64,000 nt of DNA from Leptidea sinapis (GCF_905404315.1 NC_066291.1:12797501-12861500), one strand, 5' to 3'. Positions 9,589 to 24,200 are shown, counted from the first letter of the stretch. Program-made: numbers and translations. The notes: a model not told the origin generated them from the sequence alone.

Positions 9589-12500
9589 ATGACCGCCGCA
9601 CAAAATTATGATTTCAGCAATGTGGATATCGTACCCGAGGTTCTCGAGGGTGCAGAGAACGATTTGGTGATCATCTTTCAAATCCAAGATGGCCGCCGCA
9701 CAAAATTATAATTTCAGCAATATGGAAATCGTATCCGAGTTTCTCAAGGGAGCAGTGAACAATTCTGTGATCATTTTTGAAATCCAAGAGGGCTGCCGTA
9801 AACAATTGTGTTTTCAGCAATATGGATATCGTGTCCGCGGTTCTCGAGGGTGCAGAAAACAATTTTGGGATCATTTTTAAATCCGAGATGGCCGCCGCTC
9901 AAAAGTATGATAACTAGATTATGGGTATCGTATCCGAGGTTCTCGAGGGTGCAGAAAACGATTTTGTGATCAGTTCTCCAATCAAAGATGGCCGCCGCTC
10001 AAAAGTATAACTACATTATGGGTATCGTATCCGAGTTTCTCGAGGGTGCTGAGAACAATTCTGTGATCATTATTCAAATCCAAGATGATCGCCGCACAAA
10101 ATTATGATTTCAGCAATATGGATATCGTACCCGAGGTTCTCGAGGGTGCAGAGAACGATTTGGTGATCATTTTTCAAATCCAAGATGGCCGCCGCACAAA
10201 ATTATAATTTCAGTAATATGGAAATCGTCTCCGAGGTTCTCAAGGGTGCAGAGAACAATTCTGTGATCATTATTCAAATCCAAGATGACCGCCGCACAAA
10301 ATTATGATTTCAGCAATATAGATATCGTACCCGAGGTTGTCGAGAGTGCAGAGAACGATTTGGTGATCATTTTTCAAATCCAAGATGGCCGCCGCACAAA
10401 ATTATAATTTCAGCAATATGGAAATCGTATCCGAGGTTCTCAAGGGTGCAGTGAACAATTCTGTGATCATTTTTGAAATCTAAGAGGGCTGCCGTAAACA
10501 ATTATGTTTTCAGCAATATGGATATCGTGTCCGCGGATCTCGAGGGTGCAGAAAACAATTTTAGGATCATTTTGAAATCCGAGATGGCCGCCGCTCAAAA
10601 GTATGATAACTAGATTATGGGTAACGTATTCGAGGTTCTCGAGGGTGCAGAGAACGATTTTGTGATCAGTTCTCCAATCCAAGATGGCCGCCGCTCAAAA
10701 GTATAACTACATTATGTTTATCGTATCCGAGTTTCTCGAGGGTGCTGAGAACGTTTTTGTGAACATTTTTCAAAACCAAGATGACCGCCGCACAAAATTA
10801 TAATTTCAGCAATATGGAAATCGTATCCGAGGTTCTCAAGGGTGCAGTGAACAATTCTGAGATCATTTTTGAAATCTAAGAGGGCTGCCGTAAACAATTA
10901 TGTTTTCAGCAATATGGATATCATGTCCGCGGTTCTCGAGGGTGCAGAAAACAATTTCGGGATCATTTTGAAATCCGAGATGGCCGCCGCTCAAAAGTAT
11001 GATAACTAGATTATGGGTATCGTATTCGAGGTTCTCGAGGGTGCTGAGAACGATTTTGTGATCATTTTTCAAATCCATGATGACCGCCGCACAAAATTAT
11101 GATTTCAGCAATATGGATATCGTGTCCGCGGTTCTCAAGGGTGCAGAGAACAATTCTGTGATCATTATTCAAATCCAAGATGACCGCCGCACAAAATTAT
11201 GATTTCAGCAATGTGGATATCGTACCCGAGGTTCTCGAGGGTGCAGAGAACGATTTGGTGATCATCTTTCAAATCCAAGATGGCCGCCGCACAAAATTAT
11301 GATTTCAGCAATACGGAAATCGTATCCGAGGTTCTCAAGGGTGCAGAGAACAATTCTGTGATCATTTTTGAAATCCAAGAAGGCTGCCGTAAACAATTAT
11401 GTTTTCAGCAATATGGATATCGTGTCCGCGGTTTTCGAGGGTGCAGAAAACAATTTTGGGATCATTTTTAAATCCGAGATGGCCGCCGCTCAAAAGTATG
11501 ATAACTAGATTATGGGTATCGTATCCGAGGTTCTCCAAGGTGCAGAGAACGATTTTGTGATCATTTTTCAAATCCAAGATGACCGCCGCACAAAATTATG
11601 ATTTCAGCAATATGGATATCGTACCCGAGGTTCTCGAGGGTGCAGAGAACGATTTGGTGATCATTTTTCAAATCCAAGATGGCCGCCGCACAAAATTATG
11701 ATTTCAGCAATATGGAAATCGTACCCGAGGTTCTCGAGGGTGCAGAGAACGATTTGGTGATCATTTTTCAATTTCAAGATGGCCGCCGCACAAAATTATG
11801 ATTTCAGCAATATCGAAATCATGTCCGAGGTTCTCAAGGGTGCAGAGAACAATTCTGTGATCATTATTCAAATCCAAGATGACCGCCGCACAAAATTATG
11901 ATTTCAGCAATATGGATATCGTACCCGAGTTTCTCGAGGGTGCAGAGAACGATTAGGTGATCATTTTACAAATCCAAGATGGCCGCCGCACAAAATTATG
12001 ATTTCAGCAATATGGAAATCGTTTCCGAGGTTCTCAAGGGTGCAGTGAACAATTCTGTGATCATTTTTGAAATCCAAGAGGGCTGCCGTAAACAATTATG
12101 TTTTCAGCAATATGGATATCGTGTCCGCGGTTCTCGAGGGTGCAGAAAACAATTTTGGGATCATTTTTAAGTCCGAGATGGCCGCCACTCAAAAGTATGA
12201 TAACTAGATTATGGGTATCGTATTCGAGGTTCTCGAGGGTGCAGAGAACGATTTTGTGATCAGTTCTCCAATCCAAGATGGCCGCCGCTCAAAAGTATAA
12301 CTACATTATGGGTATCGTATCCGAGTTTCTCGAGGGTGCTTAGAACGTTTTTGTGATCATTTTTCAAATCCAAGATGACCGCCGCACAAAATTATGATTT
12401 CAGCAATATGGAAATCGTGTCCGAGGTTCTCGAGGGTGCAGAGAACAATTCTGTGATCATCATTCAAATCCAAGATGACCGCCGCACAAAATTATGATTT

Positions 12501-13169
12501 CAGCAATATGGATATCGTACCCGAGGTTCTCGAGGGTGCAGAGAACGATTTGGTGATCATTTTTCAAATCCAAGATGGCCGCTGCACAAAATTATGATTT
12601 CAGCAATATGGAAATCGTGTCCGAGGTTCTCAAGGGTGCAGAAGACAATTCTAAGATCATTTTTGAAATCCAAGAGGGCTGCCGTAAACAATTATGTTTT
12701 CAGCAATATGGATATCGTGTCCGCGGTTCTCGAGGGTGCAGAAAACAATTTTGGGATCATTTTCAAATCCGAGATGGCCGCCACTCAAAAGTATGATAAC
12801 TAGATTATGGGTATCGTATTCGAGGTTCTCGAGGGTGCATAGAACGATTTTGTGATCAGTTCTCCAATCTAAGATGGCTGCCGCTCAAAAGTATAACTAC
12901 ATTATGGGTATCGTATCCGAGTTTCTCGAGGGTGCTTAGAACGTTTTTGTGATCATTTTTCAAATCCAAGATGACCGCCGCACAAAATTATGATTTCAGC
13001 AATATGGATATCGTACCCGAGGTTCTCGAGGGTGCAGAGAACGATTTGGTGATCATTTTTCAAATCCAAGATGGCCGCCGCACAAAATTATACTTTCAGT
13101 AATATGGAAATCGTGTCCGAGGTTCCCAAGGGTGCAGAGAACAATTCTGTGATCATTATTCAAATCCAA
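9588..13169 (+). repeat. Mixed A/B/C/D/E satellite block
   Basis: About 36 monomers without a single dominant multimer. Two A-B-C runs at 10.4-11.1 kb carry 'gaaatctaag' at the A/B boundary, which places a stop in the otherwise open frame. The stretch from about 10,380 to 11,080 matches 16,743-17,440 at an offset of 6,363 and is therefore part of an older duplication than the 6,140-bp one. No non-satellite sequence is present. Confidence 0.75.
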
Positions 13170-13964
13170 GATGACCGCCGCACAAAATTATGATTTCAGC
13201 AATATGGAAATCGTGTCCGAGTTTCTCAAGGGTGCAGAGAACAATTCTGTGATCATTTTTGTAATCCAAGAGGGCTTCCGTAAACAATAATGTTTTCAGC
13301 AATATGGATATCGTGTCCGCGGTTCTCGAGGGTGCAGAAAACAATTTTGGGATCATTTTTAAATCCGAGATGGCCGCCGCTCAAAAGTATGATAACTAGA
13401 TTATGGGTATTGTATCCGAGGTTCTCGAGGGTGCAGAAAATGATTTTGTGATCAGTTCTCCAATCCAAGATGGCCGCCGCTCAAAAGTATAACTACATTA
13501 TGGGTATCGAATCCGAGTTTCTCGAGTGTGCTGAGAACGTTTTTGTGATCATTTTTCAAATCCAAGATGGCTGCCGTACAAGACTATGATCATAAAAATA
13601 TGGGTATCGTATCCGAGGTTCTCAATATTGCACAGAACGATTTTGTGATCATTTTTGAAATCCAAGATGGCCGCCGCTCAAATAATAATAACAACATTAT
13701 GGGTATCGTATCCGAGGGTCTCGAGGGTGCATAGAACGATTTTCTGATCATTTTTCAAATCGAAGATGGCCGCCGTTCAAAATTATGATAACTACATTAT
13801 GGGTATCTTACCCGAGGTTCCCGAAGGTGCAGAGAACGATTTTGTGATCATTTTTCAAATCTAAGATGGCCGCGGCTCAAAAGTATGATAACTACATTAT
13901 GGGTAGCGTATCCGAGGTTCTCGAGGGTGCTGAGAACGATTTTGTGATCATTTTTCAAATCCAT
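13170..13964 (+). repeat. A-B-C-D-F-G-H-I octamer, copy 2 (795 bp)
   Basis: A 13170, B 13270, C 13369, D 13469, F 13566, then G, H and I to 13964. It has the same order and length as 1350-2144. The F unit here reads 'aaaatatgggtatcg' where the 1.7-kb copy has 'aaaatataggtatcg'; this change is shared with the copies at 14.8 and 20.9 kb, so these three are the closer relatives. Confidence 0.85.
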
Positions 13965-14360
13965 GATGAGCGCCTTACAAAATTATGATTTCAGCAATAT
14001 GGAAATCGTGTCCGAGTTTCTCAAGGGTGCAGAGAACAATTCTGTGATCATTTTTGTAATCCAAGAGAGCTTCCGTAAACAATAATGTTTTCAGCAATAT
14101 GGATATCGTGTCCGCGGTTCTCGAGGGTGCAGAAAACAATTTTGGGATCATTTTTAAATCCGAGATGGCCGCTGCTCAAAAGTATGATAACTAGATTATG
14201 GGTATTGTATCCGAGGTTCTCGAGGGTGCAGAAAATGATTTTGTGATCAGTTCTCCAATCCAAGATGGCCGCCGCTCAAAAGTATAACTACATTATGGGT
14301 ATCGTATCCGAGGTTCTCGAGGGTGCTGAGAACGATTTTGTGATCATTTTTCAAATCCAT

Positions 14361-15155
14361 GATGACCGCCGCACAAAATTATGATTTCAGCAATATGGAA
14401 ATCGTGTCCGAGTTTCTCAAGGGTGCAGAGAACAATTCTGTGATCATTTTTGTAATCCAAGAGGGCTTCCGTAAACAATAATGTTTTCAGCAATATGGAT
14501 ATCGTGTCCGCGGTTCTCGAGGGTGCAGAAAACAATTTTGGGATCATTTTTAAATCCGAGATGGCCGCCGCTCAAAAGTATGATAACTAGATTATGGGTA
14601 TTGTATCCGAGGTTCTCGAGGGTGCAGAAAATGATTTTGTGATCAGTTCTCCAATCCAAGATGGCCGCCGCTCAAAAGTATAACTACATTATGGGTATCG
14701 AATCCGAGTTTCTCGAGTGTGCTGAGAACGTTTTTGTGATCATTGTTCAAATCCAAGATGGCTGCCGTACAAGACTATGATCATAAAAATATGGGTATCG
14801 TATCCGAGGTTCTCAATATTGCACAGAACGATTTTGTGATCATTTTTGAAATCCAAGATGGCCGCCGCTCAAATAATAATAACAACATTATGGGTATCGT
14901 ATCAAAGGGTCTCGAGGGTGCATAGAACGATTTTCTGATCATTTTTCAAATCGAAGATGGCCGCCGTTCAAAATTATGATAACTACATTATGGGTATCGT
15001 ATCCGAGGTTCCCGAATGTGCAGAGAACGATTTTGTGATCATTTTTCAAATCCAAGATGGCCGCGGCTCAAAAGTATGATAACTACATTATGGGTAGCGT
15101 ATCCGAGGTTCTCGAGGGTGCTGAGAACGATTTTGTGATCATTTTTCAAATCCAT
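14361..15155 (+). repeat. A-B-C-D-F-G-H-I octamer, copy 3 (795 bp)
   Basis: A 14361, B 14461, C 14560, D 14660, F 14757, then G-H-I to 15155. It is offset 1,191 bp (12 units) from the octamer at 13170, with an A-B-C-D tetramer in between. G here has 'cgtatcaaagggtctcgag', a change shared only with its 6,140-bp partner. Confidence 0.86.
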
Positions 15156-18100
15156 GATGAGCGCCGCACAAAATTATGATTTCAGCAATATGGAAATCGT
15201 GTCCGAGGTTCTCAAGGGTGCAGAGAACAATTCTGTGATCATTTTTGAAATCCAAGAGGGCTGCCGTAAACAATTATGTTTTCAGCAATATGGATATCGT
15301 GTCCGCGGTTCTCGAGGGTGCAGAAAACAATTTTGGGATCATTTTTAATTCCGAGATGGCCGCCGCTCAAAAGTATGATAACTAGATTATGGGTATCGTA
15401 TTCGAGGTTCTCCAAGGTGCAGAGATCGATTTTGTGATCAATTTTCAAATCCAAGATGGCCGCGGCTCAAAAGTATGATAACTTCATTATGGGTATCGTA
15501 TCCGAGGTTCTCAAGGGTGCAGAGAACAATTCTGTGATCATTATTCAAATCCAAGATGTGCGCCGCACAAAATTATGATTTCAGCAATATGGATATCGTA
15601 CCCGAGGTTCTGGAGGGTGCAGAGAACGATTTGGTGATCGTTTTTCAAATCCAAGATGGCCGCCGCACAAAATTATAATTTCAGCAACATGGAAATCGTA
15701 TCCGAAGTTCTCAAGGGTGCAGTGAACAATTCTGTGATCATTTTTGAAATCCAAGAGGGCTGCCGTAAACAATTATGTTTTCAGCAATATGGATATCGTG
15801 TCCGCGGTTCTCGAGGGTGCAGAAAACAATTTTGGGATCATTTTTAAATCCGAGATGGCCGCCGCTCAAAAGTATGATGACTAGATTATGGGTATCGTAT
15901 TCGAGGTTCTCGAGGGTGCAGAGAACAATTTTGTGATCAGTTCTCCAATCCAAGATGGCCGCCGCTCAAAAGTATAACTACATTATGGGTATCGTATCCG
16001 AGTTTCTCGAGGGTGCTGAGAACGTTTTTGTGATCATTTTTCAAATCCAAGATGGCCGCCGCACAAAATTATGATTTCAGCAATATGGAAATTGTGTCCG
16101 AGGTTGTCAAGGGTGCAGAGAACAATTCTGTGATCATTTTTGAAATCCAAGAGGGCTGCCGTAAACAATTATGTTTTCAGCAATATGGATATCATGTCCG
16201 CGGTTCTCGAGGGTGCAGAAAACAATTTTGGGATCATTTTTAAATCCGAGATGGCCGCCGTTCAAAAGTATGACAACTAGATTATGGATATCGTGTCCGC
16301 GGTTCTCGAGGGTGCAGAAAACAATTTTGTGATCAGTTCTCCAATCCAAGATGGCCGCCGCTCAAAAGTATAACTACATTATGGGTATCGTATCCGAGTT
16401 TCTCGAGGGTGCTGAGAACAATTCTGTGATCATTATTCAAATCCAAGATGAGCGCCGCACAAAATTATGATTTCAGCAATATGGATATCGTACCCGAGGT
16501 TCTCGAGGGTGCAGAGAATGATTTGGTGATCATTTTTCAAATCCAAGATGGCCGCCGCACAAAATTATAATTTCAGCAATATGGAAATCGTGTCCGAGGT
16601 TCTCAATTGTGCAGAGAACAATTCTGTGATCATTATTCAAATCCAAGATGACCGCCGCACAAAATTATGATTTCAGCAATGTGGATATCGTACCCGAGGT
16701 TCTCGAGGGTGCAGAGAACGATTTGGTGATCATCTTTTAAATCCAAGATGGCCGCCGCACAAAATTATAATTTCAGCAATATGGAAATCGTATCCGAGGT
16801 TCTCAAGGGTGCAGTGAACAATTCTGTGATCATTTTTGAAATCTTAGAGGGCTGCCGTAAACAATTATGTTTTCAGCAATATGGATATCGTGTCCGCGGT
16901 TCTCGAGGGTGCAGAAAACAATTTTGGGATCATTTTTAAATCCGAGATAGCCGCCGCTCAAAAAAATAATAACTAGATTATGGGTAACGTATTCGAGGTT
17001 CTCGAGGGTGCAGAGAAAGATTTTGTGATCAGTTCTCCAATCCAAGATGGCCGCCGCTCAAAAGTATAACTACATTATGTTTATCGTATCCGAGTTTCTC
17101 GAGGGTGCTGAGAACGTTTTTGTGAACATTTTTCAAAACCAAGATGACCGCCGCACAAAATTATAATTTCAGCAATATGGAAATCGTATCCGAGGTTCTC
17201 AAGGGTGCAGTGAACAATTCTGTGAGCATTTTTGAAATCTAAGAGGGCTGCCGTAAACAATTATGTTTTCAGCAATATGGATATCATGTCCGCGGTTCTC
17301 GAGGGTGCAGAAAACAATTTCGGGATCATTTTTAAATCCGAGATGGCCGCCGCTCAAAAGTATGATAACTAGATTATGGGTATCGTATTCGAGGTTCTCG
17401 AGGGTGCTGAGAACGATTTTGTGATCATTTTTCAAATCCAAGATGACCGCCGCACAAAATTATGATTTCAGCAATATGGATATCGTGTCCGCGGTTCTCG
17501 GGGGTGCAGAGATCGATTTTGTGATCATTTTTCAAATCCAAGATGGCCGCCGCTCAAAAGTGTGATAACTACATTATGGGTATCGTATCCGAGGTTCTTG
17601 AGGGAGCAGAGAACGATTTTGTGATCAGTTCTCCAATCCAAGATGGCTGCCGCTCAAAAGTATGATAACTACATTATGGGTATCGTATCCGAGGTTCTCG
17701 AGTGTGCTGTGAACGATTTTGTGATCATTTTTCAAATCCATGATGACCGCCGCACAAAATTATGATTTCAGCAATATGGATATCGTACCCGAGGTTCTCG
17801 AGGGTGCAGAGAACGATTTTGTGATCAGTTCTCCAATCCAAGATGACCGCCGCTCAAACGTATAACTACATTATGGGTATCGTATCCGAGTTTCTCGAGG
17901 GTGCTGAGAACGTTTTTGTGATCATTTTTCAAATCCAAGATGACCGCCGCACAAAATTATGATTTCAGCAATATGGATATCGTACCCGAGGTTCTCGCGG
18001 GTGCAGAGAACGATTTGGTGATCATTTTTCAAATCCAAGATGGCCGCCGCACAAAATTATGATTTCAGAAATAAGGATATCGTGTCCGCGGTTCTCGAGG

Positions 18101-19729
18101 GTGCAGAAAACAATTTTGGGATCATTTTTAAAACCGAGATCGCCGCCGCTCAAAAGTATGATAACTAGATTATGGGTATCGTATCCGAGGTTCGCGAGGG
18201 TGCAGAAAACAATTTTGGGATCATTTTTAAATCCGAGATGGCCGCCGCTCAATAGTATGATAACTAGATTTTGGGTATCGTATCCGAGGTTCTCGAGGGT
18301 GATGAGAACAATTTTGTGATCATTTTTCAAATCCATGATGACTGCCGCACAATATTATGTTTTCAGCAATATGGATATCGTGTCCGCGGTTCTCGAGGGT
18401 GCAGAAAACAATTTTGGGATCATTTTTAAATCCGAGATGGCCGCCGCTCAAAAGTATGATAACTAGATTATGGGTATCGTATTCGAGGTTCTCGAGGGTG
18501 CAGAGAACAATTTTGTGATCAGTTCTCCAATCCAAGATGGCCGCCGCTCAAAAGTATAACTACATTATGGGTATCGTATCCGAGTTTCTCGAGGGTGCTG
18601 AGAACGTTTTTGTGATCATTTTTCAAATCCAAGATGACCGCCGCACAAAATTATGATTTCAGCAATATGGATATCGTACCCGAGGTTCTCGAGGGTGCAG
18701 AGAACGATTTGGTGATAATTTTTCAATTCCAAGATGGCCGCCGCACAAAATTATGATTTCAGCAATATGGAAATCGTGTCCGAGGTTCTCAAGGGTCCAG
18801 AGAACAATTCTGAGATCATTTTTGAAATCCAAGAGGGCTGCCGTAAACAATTTTGTTTTCAGCAATATGGATATCGTGTCCGCGGTTCTCGAGGGTGCAG
18901 AAAACAATTTTGGGATCATTTTTATACCCGAGATGGCCGCCGCTCAAAAGTATGATAACTAGATTATGGGTATCGTATCCGAGGTTCTTGAGGGAGCAGA
19001 GAACGATTTTGTGATCAGTTCTCCAATCCAAGATGGCCACCGCTCAAAAGTATGATAACTAGATTATGGGTATCGTATCCGAGGTTCTCGAGTGTGCTGT
19101 GAACGATTTTGTGATCATTTTTCAAATCCAAGATGACCGCCGCACAAAATTATGATTTCAGCAATATGGATATCGTACCCGAGGTTCTCGAGGGTGCAGA
19201 GAACGATTTGGTGATAATTTTTCAATTCCAAGATGGCCGCCGCACAAAATTATGATTTCAGCAATATGGAAATCGTGTCCGAGGTTCTCAAGGGTGCAGA
19301 GAACAATTCTGTGATCATTTTTGAAATTCAAGAGGGCTGCCGTAAACAATTATGTTTTCAGCAATATGGATATCGTGTCCGCGGTTTTCGAGGGTGCAGA
19401 AAACAATTTTGGGATCATTTTTAAATCCGAGATGGCCACCGCTCAAAAGTATGGTAACTAGATTATGGGTATCGTATCCGAGGTTCTCCAAGGTGCAGAG
19501 AACGATTTTGTGATCATTTTTCAAATCCAAGAGGGCTGCCGTAAATAATTATGTTTTCAGCAATATGGATATCGTGTCCGCGGTTTTCGAGGGTGCAGAA
19601 AACAATGTTGGGATCATTTTTAAATCCGAGATGGCCGCCGCTCAAAAGTATGATAACTAGATTATGGGTATCGTATCCGAGGTTTTCCAAGGTGCAGAGA
19701 ACGATTTTGTGATCATTTTTCAAATCCAA

Positions 19730-19805
19730 GATGACCGCCGCACAAAATTATGATTTCAGCAATATGGATTTAGAGAACGATTTGGTGATCATTTTTCAAA
19801 TCCAA
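19730..19805 (+). repeat. Truncated type E monomer (76 bp)
   Basis: The unit reads 'caatatggatttagagaacg' where an intact E unit has about 24 more bases carrying 'atcgtacccgaggttctcga' and the following 'gggtgc'. The next unit starts on time at 19806. It is the largest deletion within a single monomer that I noticed. It also occurs in the duplicate at 25870-25945, so it precedes the 6,140-bp duplication. Confidence 0.87.
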
Positions 19806-20500
19806 GATGGCCGCCGCACAAAATTATGATTTCAGCAATATGGAAATCGTACCCGAGGTTCTCGAGGGTGCAGAGACCATTTGGTGATCATTTTTCAATT
19901 TCAAGATGGCCGCCGCACAAAATTATGATTTCAGCAATATGGAAATCATGTCCGAGGTTCTCAAGGGTGCAGAGAACAATTCTGTGATCATCATTCAAAT
20001 CCAAGATGACCGCCGCACAAAATTATGATTTCAGCAATTTGGATATCGTACCCGAGGTTCTCGAGGGTGCAGAGAACGATTTGGTGATCATTTTTCAAAT
20101 CCAAGATGGCCGCCGCACAAAATTATGATTTCAGCAATATGGAAATCGTGTCCGAGGTTCTCAAGGGTTCAGAGGACAATTCTGTGATCATTTTTGAAAT
20201 CCAAGAGGGCTGCCGTAAACAATTATGTTTTCAGCAATATGGATATCGTGTCCGCGGTTCTCGAGGGTGCAGAAAACAATTTTGGGATCATTTTTAAATC
20301 CGAGATGGCCGCTGCTCAAAAGTATGATAACTAGATTATGGGTATTGTATCCGAGGTTCTCGAGGGTGCAGAAAATGATTTTGTGATCAGTTCTCCAATC
20401 CAAGATGGCCGCCGCTCAAAAGTATAACTACATTATGGGTATCGTATCCGAGGTTCTCGAGGGTGCTGAGAACGATTTTGTGATCATTTTTCAAATCCAT

Positions 20501-21295
20501 GATGACCGCCGCACAAAATTATGATTTCAGCAATATGGAAATCGTGTCCGAGTTTCTCAAGGGTGCAGAGAACAATTCTGTGATCATTTTTGTAATCCAA
20601 GAGGGCTTCCGTAAACAATAATGTTTTCAGCAATATGGATATCGTGTCCGCGGTTCTCGAGGGTGCAGAAAACAATTTTGGGATCATTTTTAAATCCGAG
20701 ATGGCCGCCGCTCAAAAGTATGATAACTAGATTATGGGTATTGTATCCGAGGTTCTCGAGGGTGCAGAAAATGATTTTGTGATCAGTTCTCCAATCCAAG
20801 ATGGCCGCCGCTCAAAAGTATAACTACATTATGGGTATCGAATCCGAGTTTCTCGAGTGTGCTGAGAACGTTTTTGTGATCATTGTTCAAATCCAAGATG
20901 GCTGCCGTACAAGACTATGATCATAAAAATATGGGTATCGTATCCGAGGTTCTCAATATTGCACAGAACGATTTTGTGATCATTTTTGAAATCCAAGATG
21001 GCCGCCGCTCAAATAATAATAACAACATTATGGGTATCGTATCAAAGGGTCTCGAGGGTGCATAGAACGATTTTCTGATCATTTTTCAAATCGAAGATGG
21101 CCGCCGTTCAAAATTATGATAACTACACTATGGGTATCGTATCCGAGGTTCCCGAATGTGCAGAGAACGATTTTGTGATCATTTTTCAAATCCAAGATGG
21201 CCGCGGCTCAAAAGTATGATAACTACATTATGGGTAGCGTATCCGAGGTTCTCGAGGGTGCTGAGAACGATTTTGTGATCATTTTTCAAATCCAT
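20501..21295 (+). repeat. A-B-C-D-F-G-H-I octamer, copy 4 (795 bp)
   Basis: The 6,140-bp partner of 14361-15155. One difference is visible: 'aactacacta' at 21121-21130 in H where the partner has 'aactacatta'. Confidence 0.86.
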
Positions 21296-24200
21296 GATGA
21301 GCGCCGCACAAAATTATGATTTCAGCAATATGGAAATCGTGTCCGAGGTTCTCAAGGGTGCAGAGAACAATTCTGTGATCATTTTTGAAATCCAAGAGGG
21401 CTGCCGTAAACAATTATGTTTTCAGCAATATGGATATCGTGTCCGCGGTTCTCGAGGGTGCAGAAAACAATTTTGGGATCATTTTTAATTCCCAGATGGC
21501 CGCCGCTCAAAAGTATGATAACTAGATTATGGGTATCGTATTCGAGGTTCTCCAAGGTGCAGAGATCGATTTTGTGATCAATTTTCAAATCCAAGATGGC
21601 CGCGGCTCAAAAGTATGATAACTTCATTATGGGTATCGTATCCGAGGTTCTCAAGGGTGCAGAGAACAATTCTGTGATCATTATTCAAATCCAAGATGTG
21701 CGCCGCACAAAATTATGATTTCAGCAATATGGATATCGTACCCGAGGTTCTGGAGGGTGCAGAGAACGATTTGGTGATCGTTTTTCAAATCCAAGATGGC
21801 CGCCGCACAAAATTATAATTTCAGCAACATGGAAATCGTATCCGAAGTTCTCAAGGGTGCAGTGAACAATTCTGTGATCATTTTTGAAATCCAAGAGGGC
21901 TGCCGTAAACAATTATGTTTTCAGCAATATGGATATCGTGTCCGCGGTTCTCGAGGGTGCAGAAAACAATTTTGGGATCATTTTTAAATCCGAGATGGCC
22001 GCCGCTCAAAAGTATGATGACTAGATTATGGGTATCGTATTCGAGGTTCTCGAGGGTGCAGAGAACAATTTTGTGATCAGTTCTCCAATCCAAGATGGCC
22101 GCCGCTCAAAAGTATAACTACATTATGGGTATCGTATCCGAGTTTCTCGAGGGTGCTGAGAACGTTTTTGTGATCATTTTTCAAATCCAAGATGGCCGCC
22201 GCACAAAATTATGATTTCAGCAATATGGAAATTGTGTCCGAGGTTGTCAAGGGTGCAGAGAACAATTCTGTGATCATTTTTGAAATCCAAGAGGGCTGCC
22301 GTAAACAATTATGTTTTCAGCAATATGGATATCATGTCCGCGGTTCTCGAGGGTGCAGAAAACAATTTTGGGATCATTTTTAAATCCGAGATGGCCGCCG
22401 TTCAAAAGTATGACAACTAGATTATGGATATCGTGTCCGCGGTTCTCGAGGGTGCAGAAAACAATTTTGTGATCAGTTCTCCAATCCAAGATGGCCGCCG
22501 CTCAAAAGTATAACTACATTATGGGTATCGTATCCGAGTTTCTCGAGGGTGCTGAGAACAATTCTGTGATCATTATTCAAATCCAAGATGAGCGCCGCAC
22601 AAAATTATGATTTCAGCAATATGGATATCGTACCCGAGGTTCTCGAGGGTGCAGAGAATGATTTGGTGATCATTTTTCAAATCCAAGATGGCCGCCGCAC
22701 AAAATTATAATTTCAGCAATATGGAAATCGTGTCCGAGGTTCTCAATTGTGCAGAGAACAATTCTGTGATCATTATTCAAATCCAAGATGACCGCCGCAC
22801 AAAATTATGATTTCAGCAATGTGGATATCGTACCCGAGGTTCTCGAGGGTGCAGAGAACGATTTGGTGATCATCTTTTAAATCCAAGATGGCCGCCGCAC
22901 AAAATTATAATTTCAGCAATATGGAAATCGTATCCGAGGTTCTCAAGGGTGCAGTGAACAATTCTGTGATCATTTTTGAAATCTTAGAGGGCTGCCGTAA
23001 ACAATTATGTTTTCAGCAATATGGATATCGTGTCCGCGGTTCTCGAGGGTGCAGAAAACAATTTTGGGATCATTTTTAAATCCGAGATAGCCGCCGCTCA
23101 AAAAAATAATAACTAGATTATGGGTAACGTATTCGAGGTTCTCGAGGGTGCAGAGAAAGATTTTGTGATCAGTTCTCCAATCCAAGATGGCCGCCGCTCA
23201 AAAGTATAACTACATTATGTTTATCGTATCCGAGTTTCTCGAGGGTGCTGAGAACGTTTTTGTGAACATTTTTCAAAACCAAGATGACCGCCGCACAAAA
23301 TTATAATTTCAGCAATATGGAAATCGTATCCGAGGTTCTCAAGGGTGCAGTGAACAATTCTGTGAGCATTTTTGAAATCTAAGAGGGCTGCCGTAAACAA
23401 TTATGTTTTCAGCAATATGGATATCATGTCCGCGGTTCTCGAGGGTGCAGAAAACAATTTCGGGATCATTTTTAAATCCGAGATGGCCGCCGCTCAAAAG
23501 TATGATAACTAGATTATGGGTATCGTATTCGAGGTTCTCGAGGGTGCTGAGAACGATTTTGTGATCATTTTTCAAATCCATGATGACCGCCGCACAAAAT
23601 TATGATTTCAGCAATATGGATATCGTGTCCGCGGTTCTCGGGGGTGCAGAGATCGATTTTGTGATCATTTTTCAAATCCAAGATGGCCGCCGCTCAAAAG
23701 TGTGATAACTACATTATGGGTATCGTATCCGAGGTTCTTGAGGGAGCAGAGAACGATTTTGTGATCAGTTCTCCAATCCAAGATGGCTGCCGCTCAAAAG
23801 TATGATAACTACATTATGGGTATCGTATCCGAGGTTCTCGAGTGTGCTGTGAACGATTTTGTGATCATTTTTCAAATCCATGATGACCGCCGCACAAAAT
23901 TATGATTTCAGCAATATGGATATCGTACCCGAGGTTCTCGAGGGTGCAGAGAACGATTTTGTGATCAGTTCTCCAATCCAAGATGACCGCCGCTCAAACG
24001 TATAACTACATTATGGGTATCGTATCCGAGTTTCTCGAGGGTGCTGAGAACGTTTTTGTGATCATTTTTCAAATCCAAGATGACCGCCGCACAAAATTAT
24101 GATTTCAGCAATATGGATATCGTACCCGAGGTTCTCGCGGGTGCAGAGAACGATTTGGTGATCATTTTTCAAATCCAAGATGGCCGCCGCACAAAATTAT

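Larger units (their letters stand above)
14084..20223 (+). repeat. 6,140-bp tandem segmental duplication, copy 1
   Basis: The whole block is repeated next to itself at an offset of exactly 6,140 bp with no length change. Matching begins after 'cgtaaacaataatg' at about 14,083 and continues past the copy boundary to about 20,292. It holds an A-B-C-D-F-G-H-I octamer (14361-15155), mixed A/B/C/D/E units, a C-rich stretch at 18.0-18.3 kb with 'gaaataagg' and 'accgagatcgcc', and a truncated 76-bp unit at 19730-19805. By eye I found six single-base differences to copy 2, listed in the findings. Confidence 0.9.
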
